Positions 8,340-16,294 of a stretch of DNA of 64,000 nucleotides are shown piece by piece. The notes under the pieces were generated by a model. That model was not told the DNA's origin. It worked only from the letters and a program-made list of their open reading frames with translations, and searched no databases. Made by a program: the position numbers and the translations under genes. The stretch is from Falsiroseomonas oleicola (GTDB lineage Bacteria; Pseudomonadota; Alphaproteobacteria; Acetobacterales; Acetobacteraceae): NCBI RefSeq assembly GCF_019029495.1, contig NZ_JAERQM010000006.1, forward strand, positions 139,115-203,114. The letters are read 5' to 3'. The stretch's first letter is position 1, and each line of letters opens with the position of its first letter.

Positions 8340-9314
8340 ATGACCTTCACCCGCCGCGCCATGCTGGGCGCCGCACTCGCCACGCCCGCCCTGCGTTCCG
8401 GCCTGGCCCAGACGCCCTGGGCACCTTCCCGCCCGGTGCGGCTCGTGGTGCCCTTCCAGGGCGGCGGCGCCACCGACCTGACGGCGCGGCTGCTGGCGGA
8501 ACGGCTGACGCCGATGCTCGGCCAGCCGGTGGTGGTGGACAACCGGCCCGGCGCAGGCGGCAACCTCGGCGCCGACCTCGTCGCCAAGTCCGATCCGGAT
8601 GGCCACACGCTGCTGATGTGCACGATCGGCACCGCCAGCATCAACCAGTTCCTCTACAGCCGCCTGCCCTTCCGGCAGGAGGATCTGGCGGCGGTCGCGC
8701 TGGCCAATCTGGTGGCGAACGGGATCATGGTGCATGCCTCCCTGCCCGTGTCGACCTTCGCGGAGTTCGTGGCCTATGCGAAGGCCAATCCCGGCAAGCT
8801 GAACTTCGGCACGCCGGGCAACGGCACCTCCGGCCATCTCTGCGGCGAGTATCTGAAGGTGCGCGGCGGGTTCGAGATGTCGCATGTGCCCTACCGCGGC
8901 ACGGGCGGCGTGGTGCCGGACCTGATCGCCGGCAATATCCAGGTCGCGGTGGACAACCTGCCCGCCTATCTGCCGCATGCCCGCGACGGCCGCATCAAGA
9001 TCCTGGCCGTGACCAGCAAGGAACGCTGGTTCGCGGCGCCGGAGGTGCCGACGGTGCAGCAGGGCGGCATCGCGGATTTCGAGGCGGTGGCCTGGTTCGG
9101 CGTGCAGGCCCCGGCCCGCATGCCCGCCGCGATCCAGACCCGCTACGCCACCGCCATCGCCGAAATCTCCCGCAACCCGGAGGTCATCGCGCGCCAGCGC
9201 AGCTTCGGCGCCGAGCCGCATCCGCTCGGCCCGGCCGAATTCGCCGCCTTCATCGCCGCCGAGAACACCAAGTGGCAGGAGGTGGTGCGCCTCGCGGGGG
9301 CGAGGCTGGATTAA
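8340..9314 (+). CDS. Tripartite tricarboxylate receptor (Bug/TctC family), second copy
   Basis: A 324-residue receptor with leader MTFTRRAMLGAALATPAL and Bug motifs VRLVVPFQGGGATDLTARLL, VVVDNRPGAGGNLG, VPYRGTGGVVPDLIAG and EVPTVQQGG. ATG 8340 is preferred because GAGGAA precedes it and the Tat-like leader starts there; ATG 8322 lacks a Shine-Dalgarno. It shares the architecture and many motifs of the Bug gene just upstream but is clearly diverged in the ligand-facing middle, so a different substrate is likely. The transporter partner is not in the window. Confidence 0.87.
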   Translation: MTFTRRAMLGAALATPALRSGLAQTPWAPSRPVRLVVPFQGGGATDLTARLLAERLTPMLGQPVVVDNRPGAGGNLGADLVAKSDPDGHTLLMCTIGTASINQFLYSRLPFRQEDLAAVALANLVANGIMVHASLPVSTFAEFVAYAKANPGKLNFGTPGNGTSGHLCGEYLKVRGGFEMSHVPYRGTGGVVPDLIAGNIQVAVDNLPAYLPHARDGRIKILAVTSKERWFAAPEVPTVQQGGIADFEAVAWFGVQAPARMPAAIQTRYATAIAEISRNPEVIARQRSFGAEPHPLGPAEFAAFIAAENTKWQEVVRLAGARLD

Positions 9315-9373
9315 AGCGTGATGGCTTGAGAGGGAACCACCGCAAAAATCCGACGCCCGCGACCCATTGAAGC

Positions 9374-9415
9374 TGGACCATGATGCGTCAACAGGGCCGA
9401 ACGCATCATGGTCCA
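9374..9415. terminator. Bidirectional hairpin between convergent genes
   Basis: TGGACCATGATGCGT (9374-9388) and ACGCATCATGGTCCA (9401-9415) form a perfect 15-bp stem with a 12-nt loop, between the convergent Bug gene and the Ala-rich protein gene. It is well placed to stop transcription from both sides. The exact length and modest GC also fit a dispersed intergenic repeat. Confidence 0.65.
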
Positions 9416-9420
9416 ACCGG

Positions 9421-11151
9421 TCAGAATCCGAAGGCTTTCTTGATCGAGTTGCCGGCTTTCTTGGCGCCGTCCGCGACGGTGTTCACGGCATTATTCGCCT
9501 CCGAAGCCAGTTTGTCGGCAGCAGCCTTGGCTTCCGCCGCGAGCTTGTCGGCAGCGGCCTTGGCTTCCGCGGCCGCCTTCTCCGCGGCGGCCTGGGCTGC
9601 TGCGGCGGCTTCCGCGGCGGCCCTCTCCGCCGCGGCCTTCGCCTCCGCGGCCGCCTTCTCCGCGGCGGCCTGGGCAGCGGCGGCGGCTTCCGCCGCGACC
9701 TTCTCCGCCAACGCCTTGGCCTCCGCCGCAGCCTTCTCCGCCGCGGCCTTCACCTCCGCGGCCGCCTTCTCCGCGGCGAGCTGGGCGGCGGCGGCGGCTT
9801 CCGCCGCGACCTTCTCCGCCAGCGCCTTGGCCTCGGCTGCCGCCTTCTCTGCCGCTTCCTTGGCTTCGGCCGCAGCCTTCTCCGCCGCCTCCTTCGCCTC
9901 GGCCGCGGCCTTCTCCGCGGCATCCTCGATCTTGTCGGCTGCGGCCTTCACGGCGTCGGAGGCCTTGTCGGCCAGATCCTCGGCGAAATCCCTGGCCTGA
10001 CCGAAGGCCTTCTCGGCCGCCTTCAATGTCGCCTCGGCCTTCTCGGCCGCCGCTTCCAGGCGGTCCGCCACCTTGTCGGCGGCCATGGCCTGTGCCTTTT
10101 CCATGCTCGCCTTCGCCTGGTTCACGGCCTTCATGAAGCCTCCGCCGACCTTGGCGGCCGCGGCGGTGGCTTCCCTGGCCTCCTTCTCGGCGGTCTCGCG
10201 CGCGTCCTCGGCCGCCTCGCGTGCCTTTTCGGCCGCTTCCTTCGCCTCGGCGACCGCTTCCTTGGCCGCGGCGGCGGTCTGGTCGGCGGCGACCAGCGCC
10301 TCCGCCTCGGCCGCGACGGCGGCCTGCGATGCCGCATCGCCGATGGCATTCACGTCGACCGTGCCGCTGACGCCGAGATTCACGCCGCCGACCAGCAGCG
10401 ACACCTCGGCACCGATGCCAATGGTGATCTCGCCATCCTGATAGCCGGCCTCGACATTGGCGCCCGCGCCCGCCGAGCCGGGATCGACATAGCCGGCCGA
10501 CACCGTGCCCGAGCCCTCGTCGCCACCGATGGTCGCTTCCGCCGTGACGGAATAATAGGCACCGGCCATCAGCTCCGCCTCGGTCTGCACGCCTTCCGCC
10601 CCGATCGAGACGGTGCCTTCCACCCCGGCCTTGACGCCGACTTCCGTGGTCACGGTGGTGGTGGCCTCGGTGCCGTTGCCGAGGTCATGCGTGGTCTCGA
10701 CGGAAACCGTCACGCTGCCGCCGATGCCGGCGGTGCCGCCATAGGCCACGCCGGTGGGGCCGACCTCCGCGGTCACCATGGCGCCGGCCTGCGCTTCCAG
10801 AACGACCGTGGTGGTGACATTGCCCTCGGTCACGCTGCCGCTGGCATAGGCGAAGGCACCAGCCCCCGCGCCGGCGCTGGCGCCCGTCGCCGTCACCTCA
10901 TAGCCCGCGCCGGCGCCCCAGCCGGCACCGGCCTCCAGCGTCACGCCCTGGACGACAATGGTGGTGGAGGCGGAGTCGCCGGTGGAGACGCCACCGCTGG
11001 CCAAGGTCGGACCGCTGATGGAGGCGCCGTATTCCGCCTCGTCATCCTCGCCACCCGATGTCGTGGTATTGGTGGATCCGCTGCCACCGACGACGGAAGC
11101 CAGTGAAGCGTCTTCCAGATCGACCCAGACATTGGTGTCGGGAGGGGACAT
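9421..11151 (-). CDS. Large Ala-rich repeat protein with double-glycine-type leader
   Basis: A 576-residue protein of unknown function. Residues 1-23 look like a double-glycine leader: Leu at -12 and -7, Val at -4, Gly-Gly at -2/-1, ending VVGG before SGSTNTTTSGG. Residues about 24-270 are Gly/Ala/Thr/Val-rich, beta-type and Lys-poor. Residues about 275-560 are an almost uninterrupted Ala/Glu/Lys helix with an 11-residue period (KAAAEAKEAAE-like units) resembling LEA-3 or TolA-type helices. The tail is NSIKKAFGF. GG leaders are cut by C39-peptidase ABC exporters; none is in the window. ATG 11151 follows AAGGA. Confidence 0.72.
   Translation of the reverse strand: MSPPDTNVWVDLEDASLASVVGGSGSTNTTTSGGEDDEAEYGASISGPTLASGGVSTGDSASTTIVVQGVTLEAGAGWGAGAGYEVTATGASAGAGAGAFAYASGSVTEGNVTTTVVLEAQAGAMVTAEVGPTGVAYGGTAGIGGSVTVSVETTHDLGNGTEATTTVTTEVGVKAGVEGTVSIGAEGVQTEAELMAGAYYSVTAEATIGGDEGSGTVSAGYVDPGSAGAGANVEAGYQDGEITIGIGAEVSLLVGGVNLGVSGTVDVNAIGDAASQAAVAAEAEALVAADQTAAAAKEAVAEAKEAAEKAREAAEDARETAEKEAREATAAAAKVGGGFMKAVNQAKASMEKAQAMAADKVADRLEAAAEKAEATLKAAEKAFGQARDFAEDLADKASDAVKAAADKIEDAAEKAAAEAKEAAEKAAAEAKEAAEKAAAEAKALAEKVAAEAAAAAQLAAEKAAAEVKAAAEKAAAEAKALAEKVAAEAAAAAQAAAEKAAAEAKAAAERAAAEAAAAAQAAAEKAAAEAKAAADKLAAEAKAAADKLASEANNAVNTVADGAKKAGNSIKKAFGF
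9520..9940. repeat. In-frame 33-bp-period coding repeats
   Basis: Imperfect tandem units of about 33 bp, built from GCGGCCTTCTCCGC-like blocks, encode the 11-residue Ala/Glu/Lys repeat of the protein on the minus strand. The near-identical units imply slippage or unequal recombination and will be hard to assemble with short reads. Confidence 0.7.
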
Positions 11152-11451
11152 GGGAACAATCCTTTTCCGGGCTCGGACAGTCGGCACAGCCTTGCCGATC
11201 AGGCGAAAGCCTGAAACGGCAGGGCTACCTCGTGAAATTGCGCGGCAATTCGCGACCCCGGATGCATCTGATCCGCCGATATTTTATCTGGACTACGACC
11301 GCGAGCCCATCATGACGCAGACTGGTTACCGCGCCCTTCATTACGCGGCGACTCAGCTGCCGCACGGCAGGAATTTCTGATCGCCGCGCGCCGTGCGCTG
11401 CGCGTCCGCATGCGCGACGCCTGCGAAGACGACAACCTACGAAAACGCCGG
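11152..11451. promoter_or_regulatory. 300-bp spacer holding the promoter region of the Ala-rich protein
   Basis: No convincing gene is seen here. The inverted repeat AATTGC-GCG-GCAATT (11236-11250), in a locally AT-richer stretch about 85-100 nt upstream of ATG 11151, is a possible operator. The rest contains nothing recognised. Both flanking genes are on the minus strand, so the far end may also hold the 3' end of the M81 transcript's neighbour region. Confidence 0.35.
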
Positions 11452-12912
11452 CTAGACCGGCCGAAGCCAGTCGGGTGGTACCTCGCGGAAGGGCAGTGCC
11501 GCCAGGTCCAGCGCCGCGGGGCCGGGGCAGTCGCATTCCACGATGGCGGCGCAGCGCCCGGCGAAGGCGGCGCGGAAGTGGTTCTTCGCCTTGTTGGCCA
11601 GCAGCCGCGTCGCGCCGAGGTCGATGCCATGCAGCGCGAAGAAGGCGGGGTCCACCGCCGCCTCCTTCCGGCTGGTCAGGATCACCCGCAGCCAGCCGCC
11701 GATGCGCAGCACCGCGGTGGCGCCGAGATCGACCGGTGCGCCACGCTCCATCGGGCCTTCATTGGTGAAGCGGCCCTCCGTCAGCCGTTCCACCAGGGCG
11801 TCGACCTCCACCGGCGGGCCGAAATCCGCGGTGGTATGGCCACCGAGGGCAAAGCGCCCTGCCCCGCCAAGGCCCAGGGACGCGGCGGTCGCGACGCCGG
11901 CCGGGTCATGCAGGAAGGCGAAGACGGTCGGCACGCCCGGCGTCGACTCGATCAGGGCGCGCAGCATGCCGGGCGTGTCGGCGGTGCCGCCGGAGAGCGG
12001 ATTGTCGGCCGGGTCGAGCAGCGCCACCAGCCCCGGTGGCCCGGCCAGCGCGGTGGCCAAGGCCGCCTGGGGCGTCGGCAGCGTCACGGCGAATCGCGGC
12101 AGGCGCGCCGCGATGGCATCCAGCACCGCTTGCGCCGCGCGTTGCGCCGCGATGGGGTCGGTCGCCCAGGCCATGCCGCTGGGGCCGGCATAGGGGGTGT
12201 CGCCCCAGGAGAAGCCGCCGAAGGGCGCGGCTTCCAGCACCACCCCGTCCTCCAGCGCCGCCGCCTCCGCCCAGACCTCCGCCATCGGCCCCTCGGCCGA
12301 GCGCATGTGGAAGGAGTGCAGCACCCGCGGCATCTTGGCGATCGCGCCATGCAGGCGCTGGCCGGAGAGACGACGCTCCAGCAAGGCCAGCGCCCGCAGC
12401 GCTGTCGCATCCATGTCGAGATGCGGATAGGTGCGGTAGACACTGGCGCCATCCAGAAGCGTCGCCAGTTCCGGCGCCATATTGCCGTGGAAGTCGAAGC
12501 TGGCGACCAGCGGCGTGGCGCCGACCAAAGCGCGGATTCGCCGGACGATGGCGAGGTCCGCGGCCGGCACGCCTTCCGCCACGCAGGCGCCATGCAGGGA
12601 GAGATACACGCCGTCCCACGGCCCGCCCGCGCGCAAGCCCTGTTCCACCTCCGCCAGCCAACCCGCAAAGGCCTCCGCGGTCAGCGGGCCGCCGGGCTGG
12701 GCGGAGGTGCAGCGCAGGATGGTGGCGCGCCAATCCGGCCGCGCCGCCAGGAAGCGCGCCAGGCCACCGAGTTCGGTCGCCGTGCCGGCATAGGCGGCCA
12801 GGGCCTCAGGCCCCGCCACCCATTCGCGGGAGCGGAGCGCGGCAGCGTCGGTCGGCGTGGGGGAGAAGGAATTGCCTTCGAACCAAAGGCGGGCAACGGC
12901 GATATGGGGCAT
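11452..12912 (-). CDS. M81 family metallopeptidase, MlrC-like
   Basis: A 486-residue protein of the MlrC/DUF1485 family, named after the microcystin-linear-peptide hydrolase of sphingomonads. Expected metal-site motifs are present: SLHGA (105-109), DFHGNM (140-145) and TYPHLDM (161-167), with a C-terminal domain containing GGHTTADFGPP. Most family members are uncharacterised amidohydrolases, so the substrate is open. It is transcribed in the same direction as the zinc metallopeptidase upstream, with a 30-nt gap. Confidence 0.85.
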   Translation of the reverse strand: MPHIAVARLWFEGNSFSPTPTDAAALRSREWVAGPEALAAYAGTATELGGLARFLAARPDWRATILRCTSAQPGGPLTAEAFAGWLAEVEQGLRAGGPWDGVYLSLHGACVAEGVPAADLAIVRRIRALVGATPLVASFDFHGNMAPELATLLDGASVYRTYPHLDMDATALRALALLERRLSGQRLHGAIAKMPRVLHSFHMRSAEGPMAEVWAEAAALEDGVVLEAAPFGGFSWGDTPYAGPSGMAWATDPIAAQRAAQAVLDAIAARLPRFAVTLPTPQAALATALAGPPGLVALLDPADNPLSGGTADTPGMLRALIESTPGVPTVFAFLHDPAGVATAASLGLGGAGRFALGGHTTADFGPPVEVDALVERLTEGRFTNEGPMERGAPVDLGATAVLRIGGWLRVILTSRKEAAVDPAFFALHGIDLGATRLLANKAKNHFRAAFAGRCAAIVECDCPGPAALDLAALPFREVPPDWLRPV

Positions 12913-12942
12913 CGCCGGAGTGTAGGGGAGGTCGCGTGGCCG

Positions 12943-13761
12943 CTAAAGCGCCCGCGCATTGGATGTGTCGCAGGACTGCAACTGGCCGCCCGACAGGCCC
13001 TGGCGGAACCAGCGCACCCGCTGGGCGGAGCTGCCATGGGTGAAGCTCTCCGGCACCACCTCCCCGCCGCCACGGCGCTGCAGGCGGTCGTCGCCCACCG
13101 CTGCGGCGGCGGCCAGACCCTCCTCGATATCGCCTTCCTCCAGGATCTGGCGGGCGTCCTGCGCCCGGCGCGCCCAGACGCCGGCCAGGCAATCGGCCTG
13201 CAGCTCGATCCGCACCTGCCGCGCATTGGATTGCTGGCCCGTACCGAGCACGCCGAGCAGGTTCTGCACATGATGGCCGACCTCATGCGCGATCACATAG
13301 GCAGCGGCGAAGTCGCCCGGCGCATTGAGCTGGCGCTGCATCGAGGCGAGGAAGTCGAGGTCGATATACACCTGCCGGTCGCGCGGGCAGTAGAAGGGGC
13401 CGACGGTGGACTGGGCATTGCCGCAATCCGTCCGCACCGCGCCGCTGAACAGCACCAGGATCGGCGGCTCGTAGGTCCGGCCGGCCTCGCGGAAGACCGG
13501 GGTCCAGACATCCTCCGTCTCAGCCAACACGCGGCGGACGAAGCGGGCACCCTCATCCTGCGCCGGCGCGCCCGCCTGCTGCTGCTGGGGCGCCGCCCCA
13601 TCCAGGCCGGAGAGGATCACGGAGGGATCGACTCCGAACAGCAGCGCCAGCACCACCAGCACCACGCCGCCGAAGCCACCGCCTATGGCGATGCCGCCAC
13701 CACGACCGACGCGGCGCCGATCCTGCACATTGCCGCTTTCACGCCCACCACCCAACCGCAT
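12943..13761 (-). CDS. Neutral zinc metallopeptidase, YpfJ family
   Basis: A 272-residue protein of the Zn_peptidase/YpfJ family (PF04228). It has a charged, Gly-rich N-terminus (RRVGRGGG), one membrane anchor about 25-43, then an extracytoplasmic domain with AHEVGHHVQ (HExxH, 159-163) and IELQADCLAGVWA supplying the third ligand region. The C-terminus has the family pattern FTHGSSAQRVRWFRQG. GGAGGG lies 7 nt before ATG 13761. The physiological substrate is unknown. Confidence 0.88.
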   Translation of the reverse strand: MRLGGGRESGNVQDRRRVGRGGGIAIGGGFGGVVLVVLALLFGVDPSVILSGLDGAAPQQQQAGAPAQDEGARFVRRVLAETEDVWTPVFREAGRTYEPPILVLFSGAVRTDCGNAQSTVGPFYCPRDRQVYIDLDFLASMQRQLNAPGDFAAAYVIAHEVGHHVQNLLGVLGTGQQSNARQVRIELQADCLAGVWARRAQDARQILEEGDIEEGLAAAAAVGDDRLQRRGGGEVVPESFTHGSSAQRVRWFRQGLSGGQLQSCDTSNARAL

Positions 13762-13763
13762 CG

Positions 13764-13800
13764 CGCGCCCTCCGTCACGTTGGGGAAACGTGATGGCGCG
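13764..13800. repeat. Hairpin in the leader of the zinc metallopeptidase
   Basis: TCACGTT (13775-13781) pairs with AACGTGA (13787-13793) around GGGGA. The outer arms CGCGCC and GGCGCG extend the stem across an internal bulge that contains the GGAGGG ribosome site. It may end the kinase/regulator transcript upstream or modulate translation of the peptidase. Confidence 0.45.
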
Positions 13801-13853
13801 GGCGAAGTTGCGCGACGGTCCAAAGGCCCCGCACCATGGCGGGCACCCGCCGC

Positions 13854-14225
13854 TCAGGCCGGCGGCAGCATCCGGCGCAGCGCCACCAGCACCGCATCCA
13901 TGTCGAGCGGCTTGGGAAACAGGGCGACCGGCCCCTCCCCCGCCCCGCCGAAGGCCTGGGCACCGCCCGGCGGGGCATAGCCGGTCATGACCACCACCGG
14001 CAGGTCCGGCATCTCCGCCCGCAGGGCGCGGATCAACCCGGCGCCATCCAGCCGCGGCATGCGCAGGTCGGTCAGCAGCAGGTCAGGCTTCCGTACCCGC
14101 GCCGCCTCCAGCGCCGCCTGGCCATCGGCGGCCAGCACCACCTCATAGCCCTCCGCCAGCAACTCCTCCTCGATCGCCATGGCGGCGAGCGCCTCATCCT
14201 CCGCCAACAGAATGCAGGGAGCCAT
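13854..14225 (-). CDS. Single-domain response regulator
   Basis: A 123-residue CheY-like receiver with the acidic pair Asp10/Glu11, phospho-acceptor Asp53 (LLLTDLRMP), the Thr of VVVMTGY and the Lys of LFPKPLD. There is no output domain, so it probably acts through protein contact or as part of a phosphorelay. Its ATG overlaps the stop of the kinase gene (TGATG), implying coupled translation and a cognate pair. A TTG one codon upstream is possible but less likely. Confidence 0.9.
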   Translation of the reverse strand: MAPCILLAEDEALAAMAIEEELLAEGYEVVLAADGQAALEAARVRKPDLLLTDLRMPRLDGAGLIRALRAEMPDLPVVVMTGYAPPGGAQAFGGAGEGPVALFPKPLDMDAVLVALRRMLPPA

Positions 14226-15787
14226 CAATTCAGCACCTCGACGGGGGTGGTAAGGCTGGATGCCGGGGCCAGGGCCAGGCGCAGCGTGAAGATGGCGCCG
14301 CCCCCGGCCTGGTTCCGCGCCTCCACCCGCCCGCCCATGCCGCGCGCCACGGCGGCCACCAGGGACAGGCCGAGGCCGCTGCCATGTCCGGGCTCGCGGG
14401 TGGTGAAGAAGGGGTCGAAGATCGCCTCGCGCAGCGCCTCCGGCACGCCGGGGCCGGTATCCTCGACCTCCAGCACCGCCTCCCCGGCGTCCTCGCGCAG
14501 GGTCACGATGATGCAGGCGGGGGCGTCGGGGTCGGTGGCGCGACGGTCGAGCACCGCGTCGCGGGCATTGGCCAGCAATTGCAGCAGGGCCTGCTCCAGC
14601 CGCGGCGGCACGCCGAGCACCGGCAGGCGGGCGGCCTGGCTGCGCAGCGCGACCTCCACACCCTCCGCCGCATAGGCCATGGCGACCTGGCGCAGGGCGG
14701 GGTCGACGATGCGGACGGCATCGAAGGCCTCCGGCGCCTCCGCTTCCTCGCCCGGCAGGGCGCGAATCCGGGTGACCAGGTCCCCCGCCCTGCGGAGTTG
14801 GCTTTCGATGATGTCATGCGCCCGGCGCAATCTTGTGCGTGCGGCCTCCGTGCCCCCCGCCTCCCCAGCCACGCGGGCATTGCGCAGCCAGAGCGTCGCG
14901 GTGTTCAGCGGCTGGCTGGTTTCATGCGCGAGGCCGGCGCACATGGTGCCGATGGTCGCCAGGCGGGCGCTTTGCAGCACGTCCGATTGCAGGCGGCGCA
15001 TACGCGTGATGTCCCGCGCCGAACCCAGCAGCCGTTCCACCTGGCCATCCGCACCGCTCATCGGCACCAGCACCGTCTCCCACACCCGCCAGCCGACCGG
15101 CGCCTGCGCTTCCACCACGTAGTCGACCGGCCTGCCCGTGGCGATGGCCCTGCGCCAATGGGGCAGGACCTGGGCCAGGACCTCGGGCGGCATGGCGGCC
15201 TCCGTGGGGCGTTCGCGCAGCGTCTCGGCGGCGATGCCGAACATGCGTTCGAAGGCCGGGTTCACCGTCTCGATGATCCATCGCTCGCCGGACTCGATGC
15301 GGATGACGAACAGCGCCTCCGCCAGGTGTTCGACGAAGGCGGCGCTGCGCGCCTCGCTGGCCAGGGCGCGGGCTTCCGCCGCACGGCGCTCCGCCACTTC
15401 CCGCGCCAGCAATTCGGCGCTGGGCAAGGCGAGAAAGCGCGGCAGCAGAGGCCAGAGCAGGATGGCGGTGGCGACGGAAATCGCCGCGGTGACCAGCTTG
15501 ACCAGCCCCTCCACCGCATAATCCGGCCGGAACATGGTCCAGACATGCATCAGATGGCTGGTGCCGCAGGCGATGATGAAGGCGGCGAAGAGCGGGATGA
15601 CCCAGGGGTAGGCCAGGTCCCGCCGTCGCCGCGCGAAGATCAGCAGGACGACCGGGATCGAAAAATAGGCGAGCCCGATCGCGACATCCGAGATGATATG
15701 CAGATACAGGATATCGGGCTCAATAATTGAGCACAGTCCGGGCGGAAGCAGCCGCGGCGCGGGAAGAGAAAGGATATCGAGAGCCAT
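14225..15787 (-). CDS. Histidine kinase with ethylene-receptor-like N-terminal domain
   Basis: A 520-residue sensor kinase. Three membrane helices (about 26-115) form an ETR1-type sensor: Asp34, Tyr41, Ile44, Pro45, Ile71, Cys74 and His78 match, at a constant offset of 9, ETR1 residues 25, 32, 35, 36, 62, 65 and 69, which hold Cu(I) and bind ethylene. A PAS domain (about 150-262) follows. The HisKA H-box has His288 (AHETSQPLN), and the HATPase has LLANARDAV, DTGPGVP and GSGLGLSL. Downstream is its receiver. Ethylene binding is inferred, not shown; the domain could sense another ligand through copper. Confidence 0.88.
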   Translation of the reverse strand: MALDILSLPAPRLLPPGLCSIIEPDILYLHIISDVAIGLAYFSIPVVLLIFARRRRDLAYPWVIPLFAAFIIACGTSHLMHVWTMFRPDYAVEGLVKLVTAAISVATAILLWPLLPRFLALPSAELLAREVAERRAAEARALASEARSAAFVEHLAEALFVIRIESGERWIIETVNPAFERMFGIAAETLRERPTEAAMPPEVLAQVLPHWRRAIATGRPVDYVVEAQAPVGWRVWETVLVPMSGADGQVERLLGSARDITRMRRLQSDVLQSARLATIGTMCAGLAHETSQPLNTATLWLRNARVAGEAGGTEAARTRLRRAHDIIESQLRRAGDLVTRIRALPGEEAEAPEAFDAVRIVDPALRQVAMAYAAEGVEVALRSQAARLPVLGVPPRLEQALLQLLANARDAVLDRRATDPDAPACIIVTLREDAGEAVLEVEDTGPGVPEALREAIFDPFFTTREPGHGSGLGLSLVAAVARGMGGRVEARNQAGGGAIFTLRLALAPASSLTTPVEVLN

Positions 15788-15916
15788 TCGTGCGCGCGCA
15801 GTGCTTTGACCGACGTTCGGAGCAGTCTAACAGCCTGAGCCCGTGGACGTCGCCGGAACTGAGCGTTCCAGAACCGGCGATCACGCTTCGTTGAACGGGA
15901 TTCGCGGGATTCCCTG

Positions 15917-16294
15917 TCAGGATTCGGCAGGCATGAGACTCACATGCGCCGAAACCACCCGCCAGCCTTCCGGAAGCCGCACCCATGTCTGGCTCTGGCG
16001 CCCGGTGCGGCCGTTGCGCGCGAAGGTCGTGTTGGCGGTGGCGAAGTCCCGGCCATGGGTGGTGATGACCGTGCGCAGCAGCGTCCGCTCCAGCCCGACG
16101 GAGGGGCGGGAGGCGCGGAATTCCATGATCTCGGCATAGCCGTGCAGGATCTCGGTGGCGCCGTAGCGGATGGTGCGCGGGTCGTTCCAGAAAAGCTCGT
16201 CGAGCACCGCCACGTCGTTGGTGACCAGTGCCGTCTCGTAACGCTGGAAGGCCTCGCTGACCTCGGCGACCACTTCGGGGATGTCGATCTGCAT
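15917..16294 (-). CDS. atzH: AtzH-like protein (DUF3225, NTF2 fold)
   Basis: A 125-residue NTF2-like protein matching the AtzH/DUF3225 group ([62 protein letters not shown]). In the cyanuric-acid pathway AtzH is reported to act on 1,3-dicarboxyurea, the product of the AtzEG amidase. Its ATG overlaps the amidase stop (TGATG), so the three genes form an atzG-E-H unit. No cyanuric acid hydrolase (atzD) is here, so the in vivo substrate may differ. Confidence 0.85.
   Translation of the reverse strand: MQIDIPEVVAEVSEAFQRYETALVTNDVAVLDELFWNDPRTIRYGATEILHGYAEIMEFRASRPSVGLERTLLRTVITTHGRDFATANTTFARNGRTGRQSQTWVRLPEGWRVVSAHVSLMPAES

Noticed and set aside
9520-9940. CRISPR-like or satellite repeat array
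   Set aside because: The units are contiguous, in frame and degenerate by codon position, so they are coding repeats without spacers.
9367-11106. 579-codon plus-strand frame opposite the Ala-rich protein
   Set aside because: Its Gly/Leu/Arg repeats are the complement of the 33-bp repeat; it lacks a ribosome site, whereas the minus strand has a leader, ribosome site and coherent domains.
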